NCBI GenBank assembly: GCA_963678705.1
Contig: OY783216.1
Coordinates: 10,788,001 to 10,852,000, forward strand
Source of the DNA: Panorpa germanica
Taxonomy: Eukaryota; Arthropoda; Insecta; Mecoptera; Panorpidae
Reading direction: 5' to 3'
Length of the DNA: 64,000 nucleotides
A model generated the notes under the pieces. It saw nothing but the letters and a program-made list of their open reading frames with translations. It was not told where the DNA came from and did no database searches. Shown in pieces: positions 46,138 to 58,557 of this stretch; position 1 is the stretch's first letter, and each line of letters starts with the position of its first letter. The position numbers and the translations under genes are program-made.

Positions 46138-46907
46138 AAAAAAATTAAAAATAAATAGTTATACTCGTATTTTGACATTGTTGGTGTTACTACACTGTCC
46201 CTGATGTTCAAGTAAGACAGGTCCATTTGTTTTCTTTTGTCGTTAAGGTTTATTGATATTTTCATCTCTTTAAAGAACCGGAACTACTACATCTGTATTT
46301 TACGAAGTTGTTAAGACAGAGTCGTCATTTCCTTCATGCAATAATGAACCATATGTCAACTAAACTTAAGGTTTAATACTGCTAACCTATTTCTCCAAAC
46401 TTCCAGTAAATTTTAGACAAAAGTTAAGTATAAAAAGGATGTTATTGCAGATGTTGTTTGCAATGTAAAATTGTTCTGAAACAGATAACGACATTTCTAA
46501 AGAAATCTATAAAATATGTGCGCTGGTCGGTACGATACTCATATTAAACTTATACCAAATATTATGTTAGAAGAAGAAAAGCAATAACTGTCAATATTTT
46601 TGAAATTTATCATCGTGATATTGCGATATGTTGTTGTAAGGCTAATACTCATTCACCAGGTGAAGTGAATCTTTTTTAACTCTAGAGAATTTTTGAGTGG
46701 GGCTAGGTAAGTGAAGAGGCGTACTAGCAAATTGTATAAATAGTTCAAGAGAAATGAATTACATATTTAAATTATTTTCTTTTTAGAGGCCATCCATAAT
46801 TTACGTCACACAAATTTTATGATTTTTTAACCATTCGCTCACCCCGACCCCATTGTCACGCTTTGCCACATATTGCGTAACCCGTCCCCCTATTGTCACG
46901 TCACACA
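46138..46907. other. No gene seen; repeat-like CCATCCATAATTTACGTCAC
   Basis: From about 46788 the sequence GGCCATCCATAATTTACGTC and following C-rich text with repeated TGTCAC words looks like one end of a dispersed element. Related C-rich/TGTCAC text resumes at 47310-47370, beyond the Jockey insertion. Confidence 0.45.
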
Positions 46908-47245
46908 TGTTTTTTTTATTAACTATAAAACGTGGCTTACATTTCAATAATTGCATGATGTGATATAGATTGCTCCAATGAACAATTCTACATGATTAGG
47001 TTATTAGGTCCGAGGGTTTAGTCTTCGAACATCATTACTATCAAGCAACATTTGCGTCACGGCGATGTTCTCGTGGTTACGAAGTCTCAACTCGTGCTTC
47101 GCTGCTATAGCTTTGATTTCTTCTCCGACTATGTTAATCTTCAGGTCTCTATGTATGTCGTCATAGAGGATATACCACGGTGCATTAACTATTTCGCGCA
47201 GGTTTTATTTTGGACCGTTTGGATTTCTTTAACGTAACATTAAAA
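46908..47245 (-). mobile_element. Second Jockey-like LINE fragment
   Basis: Minus strand: REIVNAPWYILYDDIHRDLK, then INIVGEEIKAIAAKHELRLR and a C-terminus near RRLNPRT with stop, a 3' UTR and an A tail at about 46910-46917. Frameshifts lie at the 5' side. It is a different subfamily from 34819-35300 but shares the NAPWY...HRDL signature. Confidence 0.88.
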
Positions 47246-47379
47246 AAAAATCTGTCTTCTTAGTCTTCTTTTACTATTTGTTCTTCATATTAATTTTTTA
47301 AGCCTAATTTCCCCCTATGTCACATCTTGTCACACTTTGAGGAACCCTACCCCAGTCACTTTGCCATCATATTGAAGAT

Positions 47380-47583
47380 GCGTATTATTTTTTTGTCATG
47401 AAAAAGAATTTATTTTCTGACAGTCTTTCATAAGAAATGTCTATTTTATCGGCTACAAATGGCGAAACCACTCCACCTGCCAGAATATAAATGAAGATAA
47501 AGTTGATGCGAACTATAATTGAAGTGCAATAGTGATAGAAACTCTACAAAACAGGACACTTCTCCAAATTGTTTACTGAGACG
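47380..47583 (+). repeat. Duplicated segment K, copy 2 (empty site)
   Basis: Counterpart of 9310-9712 without the MITE. The site reads GAAGTGCAATAGTGATAGAA, containing the target octamer AGTGCAAT only once. Confidence 0.82.
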
Positions 47584-47635
47584 GGTTTACTTAAAGAGAA
47601 TGAAATTTTGTACAAATGTTACCTGCACAACTTAT

Positions 47636-47785
47636 TTTTTAATATTTATTTTTAGTGCATCAACTTTCAAAAGTTATTAGCACTTAAAAAGCATATATAC
47701 ATTTATAAACATTTTCAATACATAATTCATAATTCATATAATTTACAAGTTATAAACATATTTAAAATAAAGAAATTAAATTGTT
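47636..47785 (-). mobile_element. RNase-H-type LINE, extreme 3' end, copy 4
   Basis: Minus strand: AATTTAATTTCTTTATTTTAA encodes the family's terminal NLISLF and stop. The 3' UTR follows, with GTGCTAATAACTTTTGAAAG and TTGATGCAC, then an A-rich tail. Severely 5'-truncated. Confidence 0.85.
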
Positions 47786-48240
47786 AGCTTTTCTTTTTGT
47801 TGCGATAGCACAAATTTGGGTATTGAAGAGAGCATAAGAATGCTACAAACGCGCTAATTTTTTTTTAATAGTAGACGTAAGCTTTTCTTCATGTTAGTAA
47901 AACTATAAATTTATTTTTCTTATTGTATTACCTGAAATAAAATTACTTGTACTATTATTTGTTGTTGGCAACCCCTGGTCTATGGAGTACATATACTATG
48001 TTATAGTATCTGTGTCGACTAAGGAAGGATGAAAGTTATAGATTGTAGTTAGATAAAAAAATAAATCACAGTTACATCGGTACGAAACAGCACTCTCACT
48101 CTCTTCCCCCGGACTGATGGCACCGCGATGGGACATAGGAACCGCGAGTTACAGTACATTTTTTATAATATTTTTATCTTAATAAATTTAGATCAAATTT
48201 TTCTTCCTCATACTCGTATATCGGGTTTTAGCTCTTTACC
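47786..48240. other. No gene seen
   Basis: AT-rich sequence, nothing recognised. Confidence 0.4.
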
Positions 48241-48243
48241 TAA

Positions 48244-48723
48244 AGCCTATCGCACACTGCAAGCTCTCAAAGCAAGTCAACTCCTTTGTTGTTTGCAAGT
48301 GTTGTGTCACAAAACATACGTACCACGTACCGATACGACAGTACGCCAAGTCAAACTTGTGTACTGTAGGGGAGTATTGGAGTTGTTTTGCATTAACATA
48401 ATTTATCATCAGAGCACACTTTTACTTTAATTTTTACCGATACACCACTGTTATGAAAGATATGCATTCTCTTCCATATCCCTTCCAGTCAGAGCCGGCT
48501 GATTGCATTTACAAGGATCGGATAGGTTTAGCGTTGTAGCATGCATTCGTTTGATTAAAATTCGCTGATATATACGCTTCCAGTATGAGAACTACGTAAC
48601 GCCCGTATTCGAACGGCTTTGTCGCTTGCAGTGTACGAGGGTTCATTACATTTACGGGGTTCGAATAGGTAAAGTGTAGTAGCGCAAAATTCGCTTAAAT
48701 ACGCTCGCAGTGTGCGGCAGGCC
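48244..48723 (+). mobile_element. Harbinger-like MITE, family HB copy 4
   Basis: Ends AGCCTATCGCACACTGCAAG and, inverted, GGCCTGCCGCACACTGCGAG. TAA on both sides (48241-48243 and 48724-48726) is a perfect duplication. The left half matches the right half of HB copy 2 in reverse, and the right half matches HB copy 1. Confidence 0.88.
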
Positions 48724-48806
48724 TAAGCATGGCAAGTAATTTGCATGTCAAAGTAGAACACAATTGCTCTAAGTTTTATATTTGAACCGTAAATAATCAA
48801 TCAAAC

Positions 48807-49599
48807 CAAGGCCGGATTTGGAGATATGGAGGCTGGTTGTGGAGTTTGGACCTTATAGAGATCTATAAGCTGCTAAGGCGTATCTGCGATCTGTCGGCGG
48901 TATCCAAGTTCTCGAACGGCAAATGTCGCTCAGTTCCTTTCAATAGCTTAGTGGGCGCACAATTTAATTGCGAAAGACCTTTTAGCTATTAACTAATTAA
49001 TAGTATTTTTTTATTTAAATCAAAAGACACAGCAAAATATCAGAACTTTTTAAAACTACACTATTGAATTACATATAAATTGATTAAATACTTTAGTTAA
49101 TAAGAATATTAGTTACGACACTAGGTAAATGTAACTCGCGGTTTAAGTTATAAAGAAAAATATGTGTAATTATTATTTTATGTATATTCACCAACAGGTT
49201 AAGCGTGCTGTAGGTTTGAGTGTTGAAGGGATAAGAACGAATTGAGACCAAATGCGTATTGTCGAACCCTAGAGAAGTGAATCGTATAAACAAACGATGT
49301 TTACATAAGAAATATTGTCGTTTGCCCACAGAGAGCAGTGTATATGAAACAACTAGGTATAACATAAAAATAAATTGAGACAAAGAAATCTTAAATCTAA
49401 CATTAATTAAAAATAAAAGCAAGATATTGATATACAAATATGAATATTGCATGCATTTATTAATAGAAGCTCTGGGGCAACGAAGGCATAGAAGGAACAA
49501 TTTCTTTCAGTCCAGTCTTTCAAAAATTTAGTGTTTTAATCTCTATTGTGGAGGTCCCGGGGAAGTAACCCCGCCTGCCCTCCCTCAAATCCGGGCCTG
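48807..49599. mobile_element. hAT-type MITE family J copy 3, split by an insertion
   Basis: The left piece CAAGGCCGGATTTGGAG ... GGAGGCT and the right piece CTCTGGGGCAACGAAGG ... CGGGCCTG together match the 180-bp family. The outer flanks AATCAAAC (48799-48806) and AGTCAAAC (49600-49607) form an 8-bp duplication with one mismatch. That confirms the two pieces were one element before the interruption. Confidence 0.87.
48835..49465. mobile_element. Unknown 631-bp insertion in MITE J copy 3
   Basis: It is bounded by GAGGCT at 48829-48834 and GAAGCT at 49466-49471, a possible 6-bp duplication with one mismatch. No terminal repeats or recognised family. The minus-strand open frame of 135 codons at 49093-49500 crosses the insertion boundary into the MITE, so it is unlikely to be a gene. 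Confidence 0.55.
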
Positions 49600-49607
49600 A
49601 GTCAAAC

Positions 49608-50118
49608 ATTTTAAAGATATTATTTTCGAAATATATCAATAAATAAAATAAAATGTCAGGCCATTATTTTTGAGAATCAAATAATACATTATGTAAACGT
49701 TGAAATAAAACTGCCAAATGTTATTTACATTTGACTTTGTAAAATAAATCAAACGTTGGAAGTGTACGCCGTTGATAAGACCGCATGATCGGTGTTCGGG
49801 CATCAGCACCAGGAGGTGGGATTCCTCGTGGAAGTTGTAAAGCCAACGTCATACAGACTCCAGGCTCCTGAGTATCAGAGCTAGAGAACGATCGATATTT
49901 CTCTAATCCTTATTTTGTACAGACAAATACCCAGAATTCAATCGAGTAAAAATATAGGTCAGGTCAATATATCCATTGTACAGTTTTACAGATCTGCTGG
50001 ATACTGGATCCGGATACAGGAAGGTACTTACAAATAGTACATCGATTTAAATTGAACGCATTGTTTAAAGTTAATTGTTTTAACATAATTTGCGAGTTGA
50101 ATATGTAGGCCTTTAAGC
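49608..50118. other. No gene seen
   Basis: The stretch 49745-49890 is richer in GC but has no recognisable coding or RNA feature. Confidence 0.4.
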
Positions 50119-50120
50119 TA

Positions 50121-50743
50121 ATGGGCTTGCGTCCTCATTTTTTAGTGGTCGATTTTTCAATTGTTGATTGATATTGATGTTAATAAATGTGTATTGGCGT
50201 ATCTATTTTATTAAATATCTAAATGTTGACGGAGATATAGCAATTAAAAGTTTGAATTGTAATTTTAGCGCTAGAAATGGTCAGCCATATTTGTATGACG
50301 TGAAATGCATTTTAACGTCAGTTATTTGTTGAGTAGGTCAGTGCTGTGGTAATGTTCTGTAGCTGTTGGTAGTCAAATCAAAGAATAATAAGTTTTTATT
50401 TTATTTAACCCTGCTAAGGCAGACATAATATTGAAATTTGTTTGTTCCTTGAAATAGCTGTAAATAATATTTGATATTTTGATATATAAATACATATAGC
50501 AGAGATTATGAGCTCTAAGGTTGGTAACCTTACACAAGGATTGTGATGTCACATGCACTTGGAATGTGTACAACGTTGAATGCCTTTAATAATTAAAGAG
50601 ACAAAATGACTTTTTTAATTGTTAATATCTCTTATCATACAAGGAGTTATTAAAAAATAATTGAACATTCGAGGTTGTAGTAACCCACTTTATCAATATA
50701 TAGTACACTTTTATAGAAATTAAGACATAGGACACAAGCCCAT
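50121..50743 (-). mobile_element. MITE family F, copy 2
   Basis: Ends ATGGGCTTGCGTCC and, inverted, ATGGGCTTGTGTCCTATGTC; TA flanks at 50119-50120 and 50744-50745. Reverse orientation to 23500-24135, and colinear with it over its whole 623 bp. Confidence 0.87.
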
Positions 50744-50745
50744 TA

Positions 50746-51147
50746 AAATGTCGGTAACGTAAATTGATGGTTTAGCTAATGGCATTATCAAAGTCATTTT
50801 GTTTTGCTCGCCAAATATGAACTTAGTATTCGAAACGATCATTTAATAATAATAAATTATTGGAGTGCTATATTTGGTATTTGTTGAACCATTGCAGCTA
50901 TTGTTCTTTTTTTTTAAATAATATTATATATAAAAAGGTGACAAAGATATAGCTATTTAATATTTGAATTTCTATTTATTTTAATAGAATAATAGCCCGC
51001 TAAACACAATGTGCTCCAAATTAGCTTTTCGGAAGCCTTGCCCATGGAAATAAAATAAAATTAATACATTGGACTACTATTTCGAAAAACAAAAAAAACA
51101 AGTGTTACATTTTTCTTTAAATGTAGCTCCTTTTGCAATTGTATCTA
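50746..51147. other. No gene seen
   Basis: AT-rich, no recognised feature. Confidence 0.4.
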
Positions 51148-51745
<598 letters not shown>

Positions 51746-54242
51746 TTAATTGCTACTTTTAATAAAAGATCAGTTTTACTAGCGATTTTTTGCGTTTCTT
51801 ATACATTTTAAGACAATTTGTTGCTCTATTTAGGGGTTGTTATATACAGTTATTTTGCCCAAAAGGAGCGATTTTTTAATAATTTTTCCTGAGAAGACAA
51901 GAAATGTATTATTGTAAAAATTTGTACACGTATTATAATAACTTTTAACTGTATTTTAACATTTTTATATTTACAAAATAATAATTTTAAAGCTGATTAG
52001 CTAATCTTCCGGAGCTCCTCTCAAAAAAGGCATCTTGCGGTGACCACGATATGTCTAGACTGAATTATCTAAAATGGAAAAACCAAACGGTTTTCGTTAA
52101 AGTAATGTACAATCTAGTAATTAATCGAAGGAATAAGCAAAATAATTTTTTTTTGACAAAGTGGCGGCTTCCCAAAAAAAAAAATTGATTATTGACCAAA
52201 ATTTTGACCTTAAATTGTTTATAAAAAAAAAAATTATCCGTAAGAAAAAACCTTCGATTAATTACTAAAAAAAATACTTAAGAAACTTGTGTTAAAATTT
52301 GAGACATGGGTTCAGCCGTTTCTGAGAAATAATGGTCACAGATTTTAAAAACACAGTTTTCAAAAAAACTCATTTAAAGTTTCAAAAGCACTAGAGTAAA
52401 ACAATTTTTTTTTCAACTTACATAACTTCGAAAATAATCGCCGGATTGACTTGAAATTTTCTTTGTGTGTACTTAAATATATGTACATTACGAAACTGAA
52501 ATAAAAAAATATATTTTTTGAAAATATTAATTGTATATAACCTCTTAAAACGCTTATCATTTTTCCTGCATAACAAAAAATAAATCTTATACAAACGAAG
52601 CCTGCTGCCAGACTAATACGTCCACAGACACGAGAGAGAAGGTATCACGCTACACAACAGTCGGTTATACAACTTTGGCGCACGCGTAGTTCGTCTATAG
52701 CAGCATCAGTCTCGTTTAAAAATGGCCACACATTCTAATTACAATTTCCTTCAAAGGTAGAAGTTCTTGATGTAAACGATGCTAAGGTAGCACAGCATCT
52801 AGCTATGTTTGTTAAAATACTAAATAGTAAAACTACTAATAAACCTCGCTAAATGTATCTACGTTACATTGAAATGTAACGTTAAATGTATCTACAGTTA
52901 CGATTCCGTAATATAAATGCGGTTAATTTCGAAATGAAATTAACACCAACACATGCGAGCATATTTGCATAAGTACTGTTCATATTTTAAACCGTAGCCA
53001 TTAAGTTGGTGGCACACGGATTTTATGAGAAAACGCAAAACAAATTTGAAATGTTAATCAGAGCTTTACGGTGATTAACTTCATATAACTCAGAATATGT
53101 TGTGTGTGAGTAGTGGAGTAGAGTAATGGGAGGGTTGTTTCGTCATAGGGTGGTTTCCCCAGTAGGGGTAGGGGTAGTTATATTTGTACAATTATTAGTC
53201 AGCATGAAACGTAACTCTGATTTATTTCAACGCTATTTCTCGAATTATTTGACACAAACAAAACAAAAGCAAGAAGTGTTTAAATTGTAGAGACAGAATA
53301 CGGGGGTGGAAGAGTACCACTCGTAAAAGTTATATCATTGTATTAAGACAGCTTTGTTTTGTTTGGTACGTTTTGAAACAGTCTGATAGAATATCAAGTA
53401 AGATTATTTAAAGATTTAAATTGTTAACATAAACCACGACTGAAACAAGTATAACATGATAACAAGTGACAGCCAATACTGGTGATGTACTACATGTGTT
53501 GTAAAATAATTTAGATATTAAACATAAAATATGTTTCCGGATAATTAAGAAATAATACCATCAACATGGATAGTTCATATTTGAAGTGGTTTTTGGTTGA
53601 AGAGTTTTTACAAACTCTGCAAAAAGAATTGTGTTTGAATAAGCTCCAGAAAAACCTGGACTACCTTACTAAATTTGAAAGATTAAAGTGAATTGAAAAT
53701 AGATAATATATATAAAAAATAGAACTGTGGTTTACTAAATATTAAACTTGTTAAAGTTTTTTTTAAGAGAAAGAAAATCTTTTTGCAATAAGGATTTTGA
53801 ATAATAAGAAAGCAACAGGTAGTGTTTCCTAAGATACTAATAGTACAGACACATAAAAGAGAGCTGCTTTGCTAAAGATTGTGTCTTAGACTAATCAAAT
53901 AATTAATCATTATATTGAAAATCTATAAAATGAACAAGGAACACTTTTTGTTGTACTGACTTCTAAATTATCTAAACGACTTACTGCGCAATAACGTGAA
54001 AGGGTTATAACCTCAAACTTATGAATATACTCCGATAAAATATTATTCGCGTTGAAATCATTCAAAGTCATTATACAAATAAAGTCAATAAGCACTAAAT
54101 TATTATCACAAATCACATATATACACATTTATTAATAAAAAAATTAATTAAATCAATAATTAGAAACAATTTACTTAACAAACACGGCGGCAAAAAACTT
54201 ACTGTGCAATGAGTTGTATACTTAGGCGTTGGTAACACTTAG
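51746..54242. other. No gene seen; possible undefined repeat
   Basis: 51980-52560 has repeat-like character (long A/T runs, CAGCCGTTTCTGAGAAATAA text) but no partner in the window was established. 52560-54240 is unique-looking intron, with G-rich GTAGGGGTAGGGGTAG at 53162. Confidence 0.4.
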
Positions 54243-54615
54243 CAAAGTTCAAAATTTTCCAAACAAATCTAAGTCCAAATGAAATCCAAAATTTCAACTT
54301 CCACTAACGGGTTCAAGTTCCCTACCGGGACCCTAATTTTCTCAACTCCCCCTCTCCTTAATTTTTTAAATTTGTTAGCATTGAACACTGTAATACACAT
54401 GCCAAATTTCAACTTTCTATCTTTTACAAATTAAAGTTATATATATAGAGGTAAAAAAGAAATTCTTGGTTTTTACAAAATTACGGATTTCTAGGAAATT
54501 GAGGGGGAAATCCAAGGATACCGAAAGTCTTAGAATTTTCTTTTCTACAAATAAGCAAATTTTCAAAAAGATGCATGGAGCCGTTTCAGAGCCACCATAA
54601 GAATCGCGTAAACAT
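54243..54615 (-). repeat. Helitron-like repeat, family C copy 5, truncated
   Basis: Matches the proximal half of the family (GCCACCATAAGAATCGCG to CCCCTCTCC text) but lacks the 3' hairpin and CTAG end. Confidence 0.7.
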
Positions 54616-55176
54616 ATAAACTTTTACTTGGGACATTAAAATGAAAGAGTTAATACTGTACATGGAAAAATAATTTTTATATACCCAATCTCGGAAGGCA
54701 AGTCACATATTTTTTCTATGTATTATGGCTATGTTCGTTTGCAGATGCTTACGGATTTTTATCATTTTGTCGCTTGCTATACATATATTACAATTACCTC
54801 CATCATACCACAACATGTGATAAAATAACAAGGAAATGTAATTATCACCGTCCATAGGGACCAAGAGATGTTGTAGTTCCAGCAGTTCCAGCAATTCCAG
54901 TAAGCCCAATGCTCTTAGCGTTCGTGCATTATTGCTCTAGTTGGAATTCCAAATTCCAGACTACTTCTGGACCCGACCAATCACTTGATGAATAAATGGT
55001 ACGACACTGCGAATTATGGAATTATTAAAATTAATGCGCGTAATTAGTAAGCTGATCAATTAACCTACGAAATGCAACAAACAGTGTGCATATAGATTGT
55101 TTGCATTATTGCGCTTCCATTGTGATTGCTTTCATTTCAGTTCAGTTAAGTTAAAGTTTCAACTTTTCTTTTCATT
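54616..55176. other. No gene seen
   Basis: A short TTCCAGCAG tandem near 54880-54898; otherwise featureless. Confidence 0.4.
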
Positions 55177-55450
55177 TTTTTTAAATTTATTTATATTAAT
55201 GTAGAACATATTAAGTTTATTATGTGAAAATTTTTCTTCACCTCTGGTCTGGTTTAGTCTTTCTTTAAAACTTTTAAAAGCGTTTATCTCACACTTAGCT
55301 TTTTCAGAGTCGGTGTCCTCTCTAGCTCAAAATCTACTGGTCCGATCCTTTTGAAATTTTGCACACTCTTTCTTTACATAAATGCCGAGGTAGCGCTGTC
55401 GAGTTTTTTTTTTAATTTTAACGTTTTTTAAAATAACAAAGTTTCTGAAA
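55177..55450 (+). repeat. Repeat family D, copy 4, truncated
   Basis: Matches the first 270 bp of copy 1 up to the T run after GAGGTAGCGCTGTCGAG and AAAATAACAAAG. The second half with the shared frame is missing. Confidence 0.7.
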
Positions 55451-56530
55451 CACGTACCCCCCTTCCACCCTTTAGTTTGGGGAACGTACTTAATACAAAA
55501 AAAAAACGTTATTATTTTATATACAAGTTAATTTTATTGATTATAATGATATATAATTGTTTGGTGTAACTGAGTAGCAAGTGAGGTGATCAGACCTCTA
55601 TTAGAGACTCATCCTCATTCGATAGATTCACACAGTAGAGTAGTTATACTGTAAGTCTTATTTTTATGCAAAGATGGCATTTCTTATATGGTTAATCTTA
55701 TACTGTAATGATAGAATTTGCAAATGATAGTTGTACTATTTGTTGATTCATAGTATTGTATTTCACAGTGTAATAATAGAGATGTATATTCAAAGTTAAC
55801 TTGTAGTGCGAGAGTAGCCTATAGAACTGAAATGAAAATATTTGAGGCGCTAACATTTAAACTGTTTACATTAGTAAAAATAGTTTCAATTTTTCTATAC
55901 GACAATTTTTTATTTCCCCAAAAATATAACAAAATTCCATAAATTGTAAGTACGGCCCAGAAAGCCTTGCCCTTATCGTTATTAAAATATGGAATTTTAA
56001 TTAAGAAATAGTTTTCTTTTTACTTTTCACTTAAAAATTAATTATAAAATAAATATGAAGAAATGTAAATAGTTTGGGGTGTGATGTTGTGACATCATTT
56101 GCCATAAAATACGGTTCACGCAACGCTGCCATTAAATATTTTATGGCACTTTATGAAGGATAACAGTGAATTTAAAAGAAGGTCACGGTACTAGCTTTTC
56201 TAATGTACTACGCCAGTAATTAAAAGTTTTTTCATTTATTTGCATAAATTAATGAGATGTACTTGAATTTTTTTATTTTTAATTATATTTTCTTTTTATT
56301 TGTTTAAACACTCTTTTATCACGTGTGTAGTAAGTACGTATGTTAATGAGATAGAGGGGAAGAGGTATATAATTTATGGAACAGGGGTGGCTGATTACAC
56401 ACTGTATTTCTTGTTTAATTGTAAAGCATTGCTAAGTATTTATACGGTGTTAACTAATATTTCGCCTTATGATCTTGTCTTGTATAAACAACCTCTGAAT
56501 GCATGACATTATGATGTTGTTTATTTCTGA
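55451..56530. other. No gene seen
   Basis: AT-rich intron; the 68-codon frame at 56300-56506 has no recognised motif. Confidence 0.4.
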
Positions 56531-56538
56531 GAACTAGA

Positions 56539-57018
56539 TAGGGCTTCACACGAGACGAGATAAGGCGAGAGTTTCAAAAATCTCGCCTCGTTCTCGTTAG
56601 TTTAGAAAAAAAATAGGTATTGTTTTAGTCTCGGTCTCGTCTCGCCACATCTCGTTACTGTGAGAACTTACTCCTAAGATAATCCTAAACAAAGTAATTC
56701 ATTATATTATTTCGGCAAATTATTTTTTTATTCTCAATGTTTCACACACTAAGCATATCGCTTTTTCTCACTATTAATTGTATCAAATGTAAAAGAAAAT
56801 TTAAACTTTGAAGAATTTTATTTTATACACAGTTGATCAACTGGTTCTATTTCACTTAATGCATCATCGCTTTCATCTAATCTGAGCCTTTTTTTATTTC
56901 CTTTAACACTATTAACACCTACTACGTCTCATATTATCTCGCTTTTACGAGTATTTCGCTGTTACGAGACGAGTAGCGAGACGGGACGAGAAAAGTCTCG
57001 TGCTCGTGTAAAGCCCTA
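56539..57018. mobile_element. hAT-type MITE family E, complete copy
   Basis: The ends TAGGGCTTCACACGAGACGA and, inverted, TAGGGCTTTACACGAGCACG bound 480 bp. The duplication GAACTAGA is perfect (56531-56538 and 57019-57026). GAGACGAG/CTCGTCTC words fill both subterminal regions. The truncated copy is at 13861-13992. Confidence 0.95.
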
Positions 57019-57094
57019 GAACTAGAGGATCTGGTGGTCTGGAGGTCTTGCAAGCAATGGTCTTAAACCGGCACTAATCGATGCGGTGAACGTT

Positions 57095-57418
57095 GGCTCC
57101 AACGTATGAGTCAAATATTGGAAACTTGACTTGGTAAGTTTTTTACTACACGGTGCAACGAATGTTTGACCCGAATGATTTATTTATTCGATTATTTTGT
57201 TGATATTATTGACACTGACACTGTTTAACAAAAACTTTCAAGTATAAAACCTTCCTTTATTGGACGATTCAATCTGCAGTGCATGACATGTGGATAAAAA
57301 GACAGACAAGAACATGAACTGCTTCCAACGTAAACGTTGGACACACTTAGTTCCAGCATCGACTGCACGATGCGTCCAACCATCACGCGTCTAACGTTGG
57401 AAGGTGTTCGCAGCATCG
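57095..57418 (+). repeat. Dispersed repeat family I, copy 2
   Basis: Second copy of the sequence at 7433-7720. It has an extra segment near 57140-57175 and a longer right side with AACGTTGGA words repeated and inverted (CCAACGT...ACGTTGG). Confidence 0.75.
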
Positions 57419-57494
57419 TAGCAATGAAACATTTTACGAAATACTTTTAAAGCAGTATTTATGAACTATAATAATAACTAATAATAAAATTATA

Positions 57495-58557
57495 CCAACC
57501 ACCCAACAATTCATATCATTCATCGTCTCATTCACAACCTCCACATCAAGCAAATAGAAACTCAATTTTTATGGATTCCCTCTCACACCGGTATCACACG
57601 AAATAAACAAGTTGATAATTATGCTAAAGAAGCATTTTATTCAGGACGCATTCCAGAAGAAACAACAATTATATGTTCAGATCTAAAGAACAAAATCAAA
57701 AATATAATAAATTGTTCATGGCAAAACGAATGGAGTGAAGAAAGTGATAACAAATTAAGGGAAGTAAAGCCATTAATTTGCAAACAAGAATTACCAGATG
57801 GAATAAATAGAAGGTAGTAATATGTAGACTCATGATAGGCCATACAAATTATACTCATAGTTACTTATTTAAAAAAGAACCACAACCAATATGTGAACAA
57901 TGCAATAACCTACTAACAGTAAAGCATATTATTTTCCATTGCTCAAAATACTCGTCGCTTAGATAAGAATGTAATATGCCGCAAGAATATAGGCTGATAT
58001 ATAAAAACAAAGAAAATTTGAAAAACCTTATTGAGTTTATAAACAAAACAAACCTAATTTCTTTATTTTAAATATATTTATAAGTTATCTTCTTCTTAAT
58101 ATATATAAATTACGTGTCACTGTGTTGTCCGCTATGGACTCCTAAGCTACTTAACCGATTTTAATGAAATTTGTACACCGTGTCCAGTTTGATCCAACTT
58201 GAAAGATAGGATACCTTACATCTCAATTTATTTATCTTATTGCTAATTATTTGTCTATTAATTATCTGTATATGACATATGACATCGGGCGACGATGATG
58301 GCGACATCTGTTGACTAGATTGAGTAAATATTCTGTTGAGTAAATCGAAATCTGTTGACTAGATTGAGTAAATATTCAATAGATGGCGCTACGTTAGGCA
58401 CAGCAACGCGTGGCCGGGACAGCTAGTAAATTATAAATTATAAATTACGAATTATGTATTGTAAATAATTGTATATGTGCTAATATAAGTGCAAATAACT
58501 TCTAAAAGTTGATGCACAAATAAAATAAATATTAAAAAAAAAAAAAAAAATCAAGAA
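57495..58557 (+). mobile_element. RNase-H-type LINE, 3' part, copy 2 (longest)
   Basis: Encodes FLWIPSHTGITRNKQVDNYA (distal RNase H, with the His and Asp of the active-site region) followed by CSWQNEW. After a frame change it reads HTNYTHSYLFKKEP then QPICEQCNNLLTVKHIIFHC, the zinc-binding C-terminus. It ends NKTNLISLF with stop near 58070. Frameshifts and a stop lie near 57815-57835. The 3' UTR is split by a Helitron at 58088-58426, then resumes and ends in a 17-base A tail near 58540. The RNase H plus CCHC order suits I/R1-like LINEs. Confidence 0.9.
58088..58426 (+). mobile_element. Short non-autonomous Helitron in a LINE tail
   Basis: Starts TC (TCTTCTTCTTAATATATAT) directly after host A at 58087. 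It ends GGCCGGGACAGCTAG directly before host T at 58427, with a GC-rich stem candidate just upstream. Insertion between A and T without target duplication and a TC...CTAG boundary define Helitrons. The body begins with ACGTGTCACTGTGTTGTCCG-type text. 339 bp, no coding. The sequence CGACATCTGTTGACTAGATT is partly repeated near 58310-58370. Confidence 0.92.

Noticed and set aside
49093-49500. 135-codon minus-strand open frame
   Set aside because: It crosses the boundary between the 631-bp insertion and the MITE it interrupted, and has no family resemblance.
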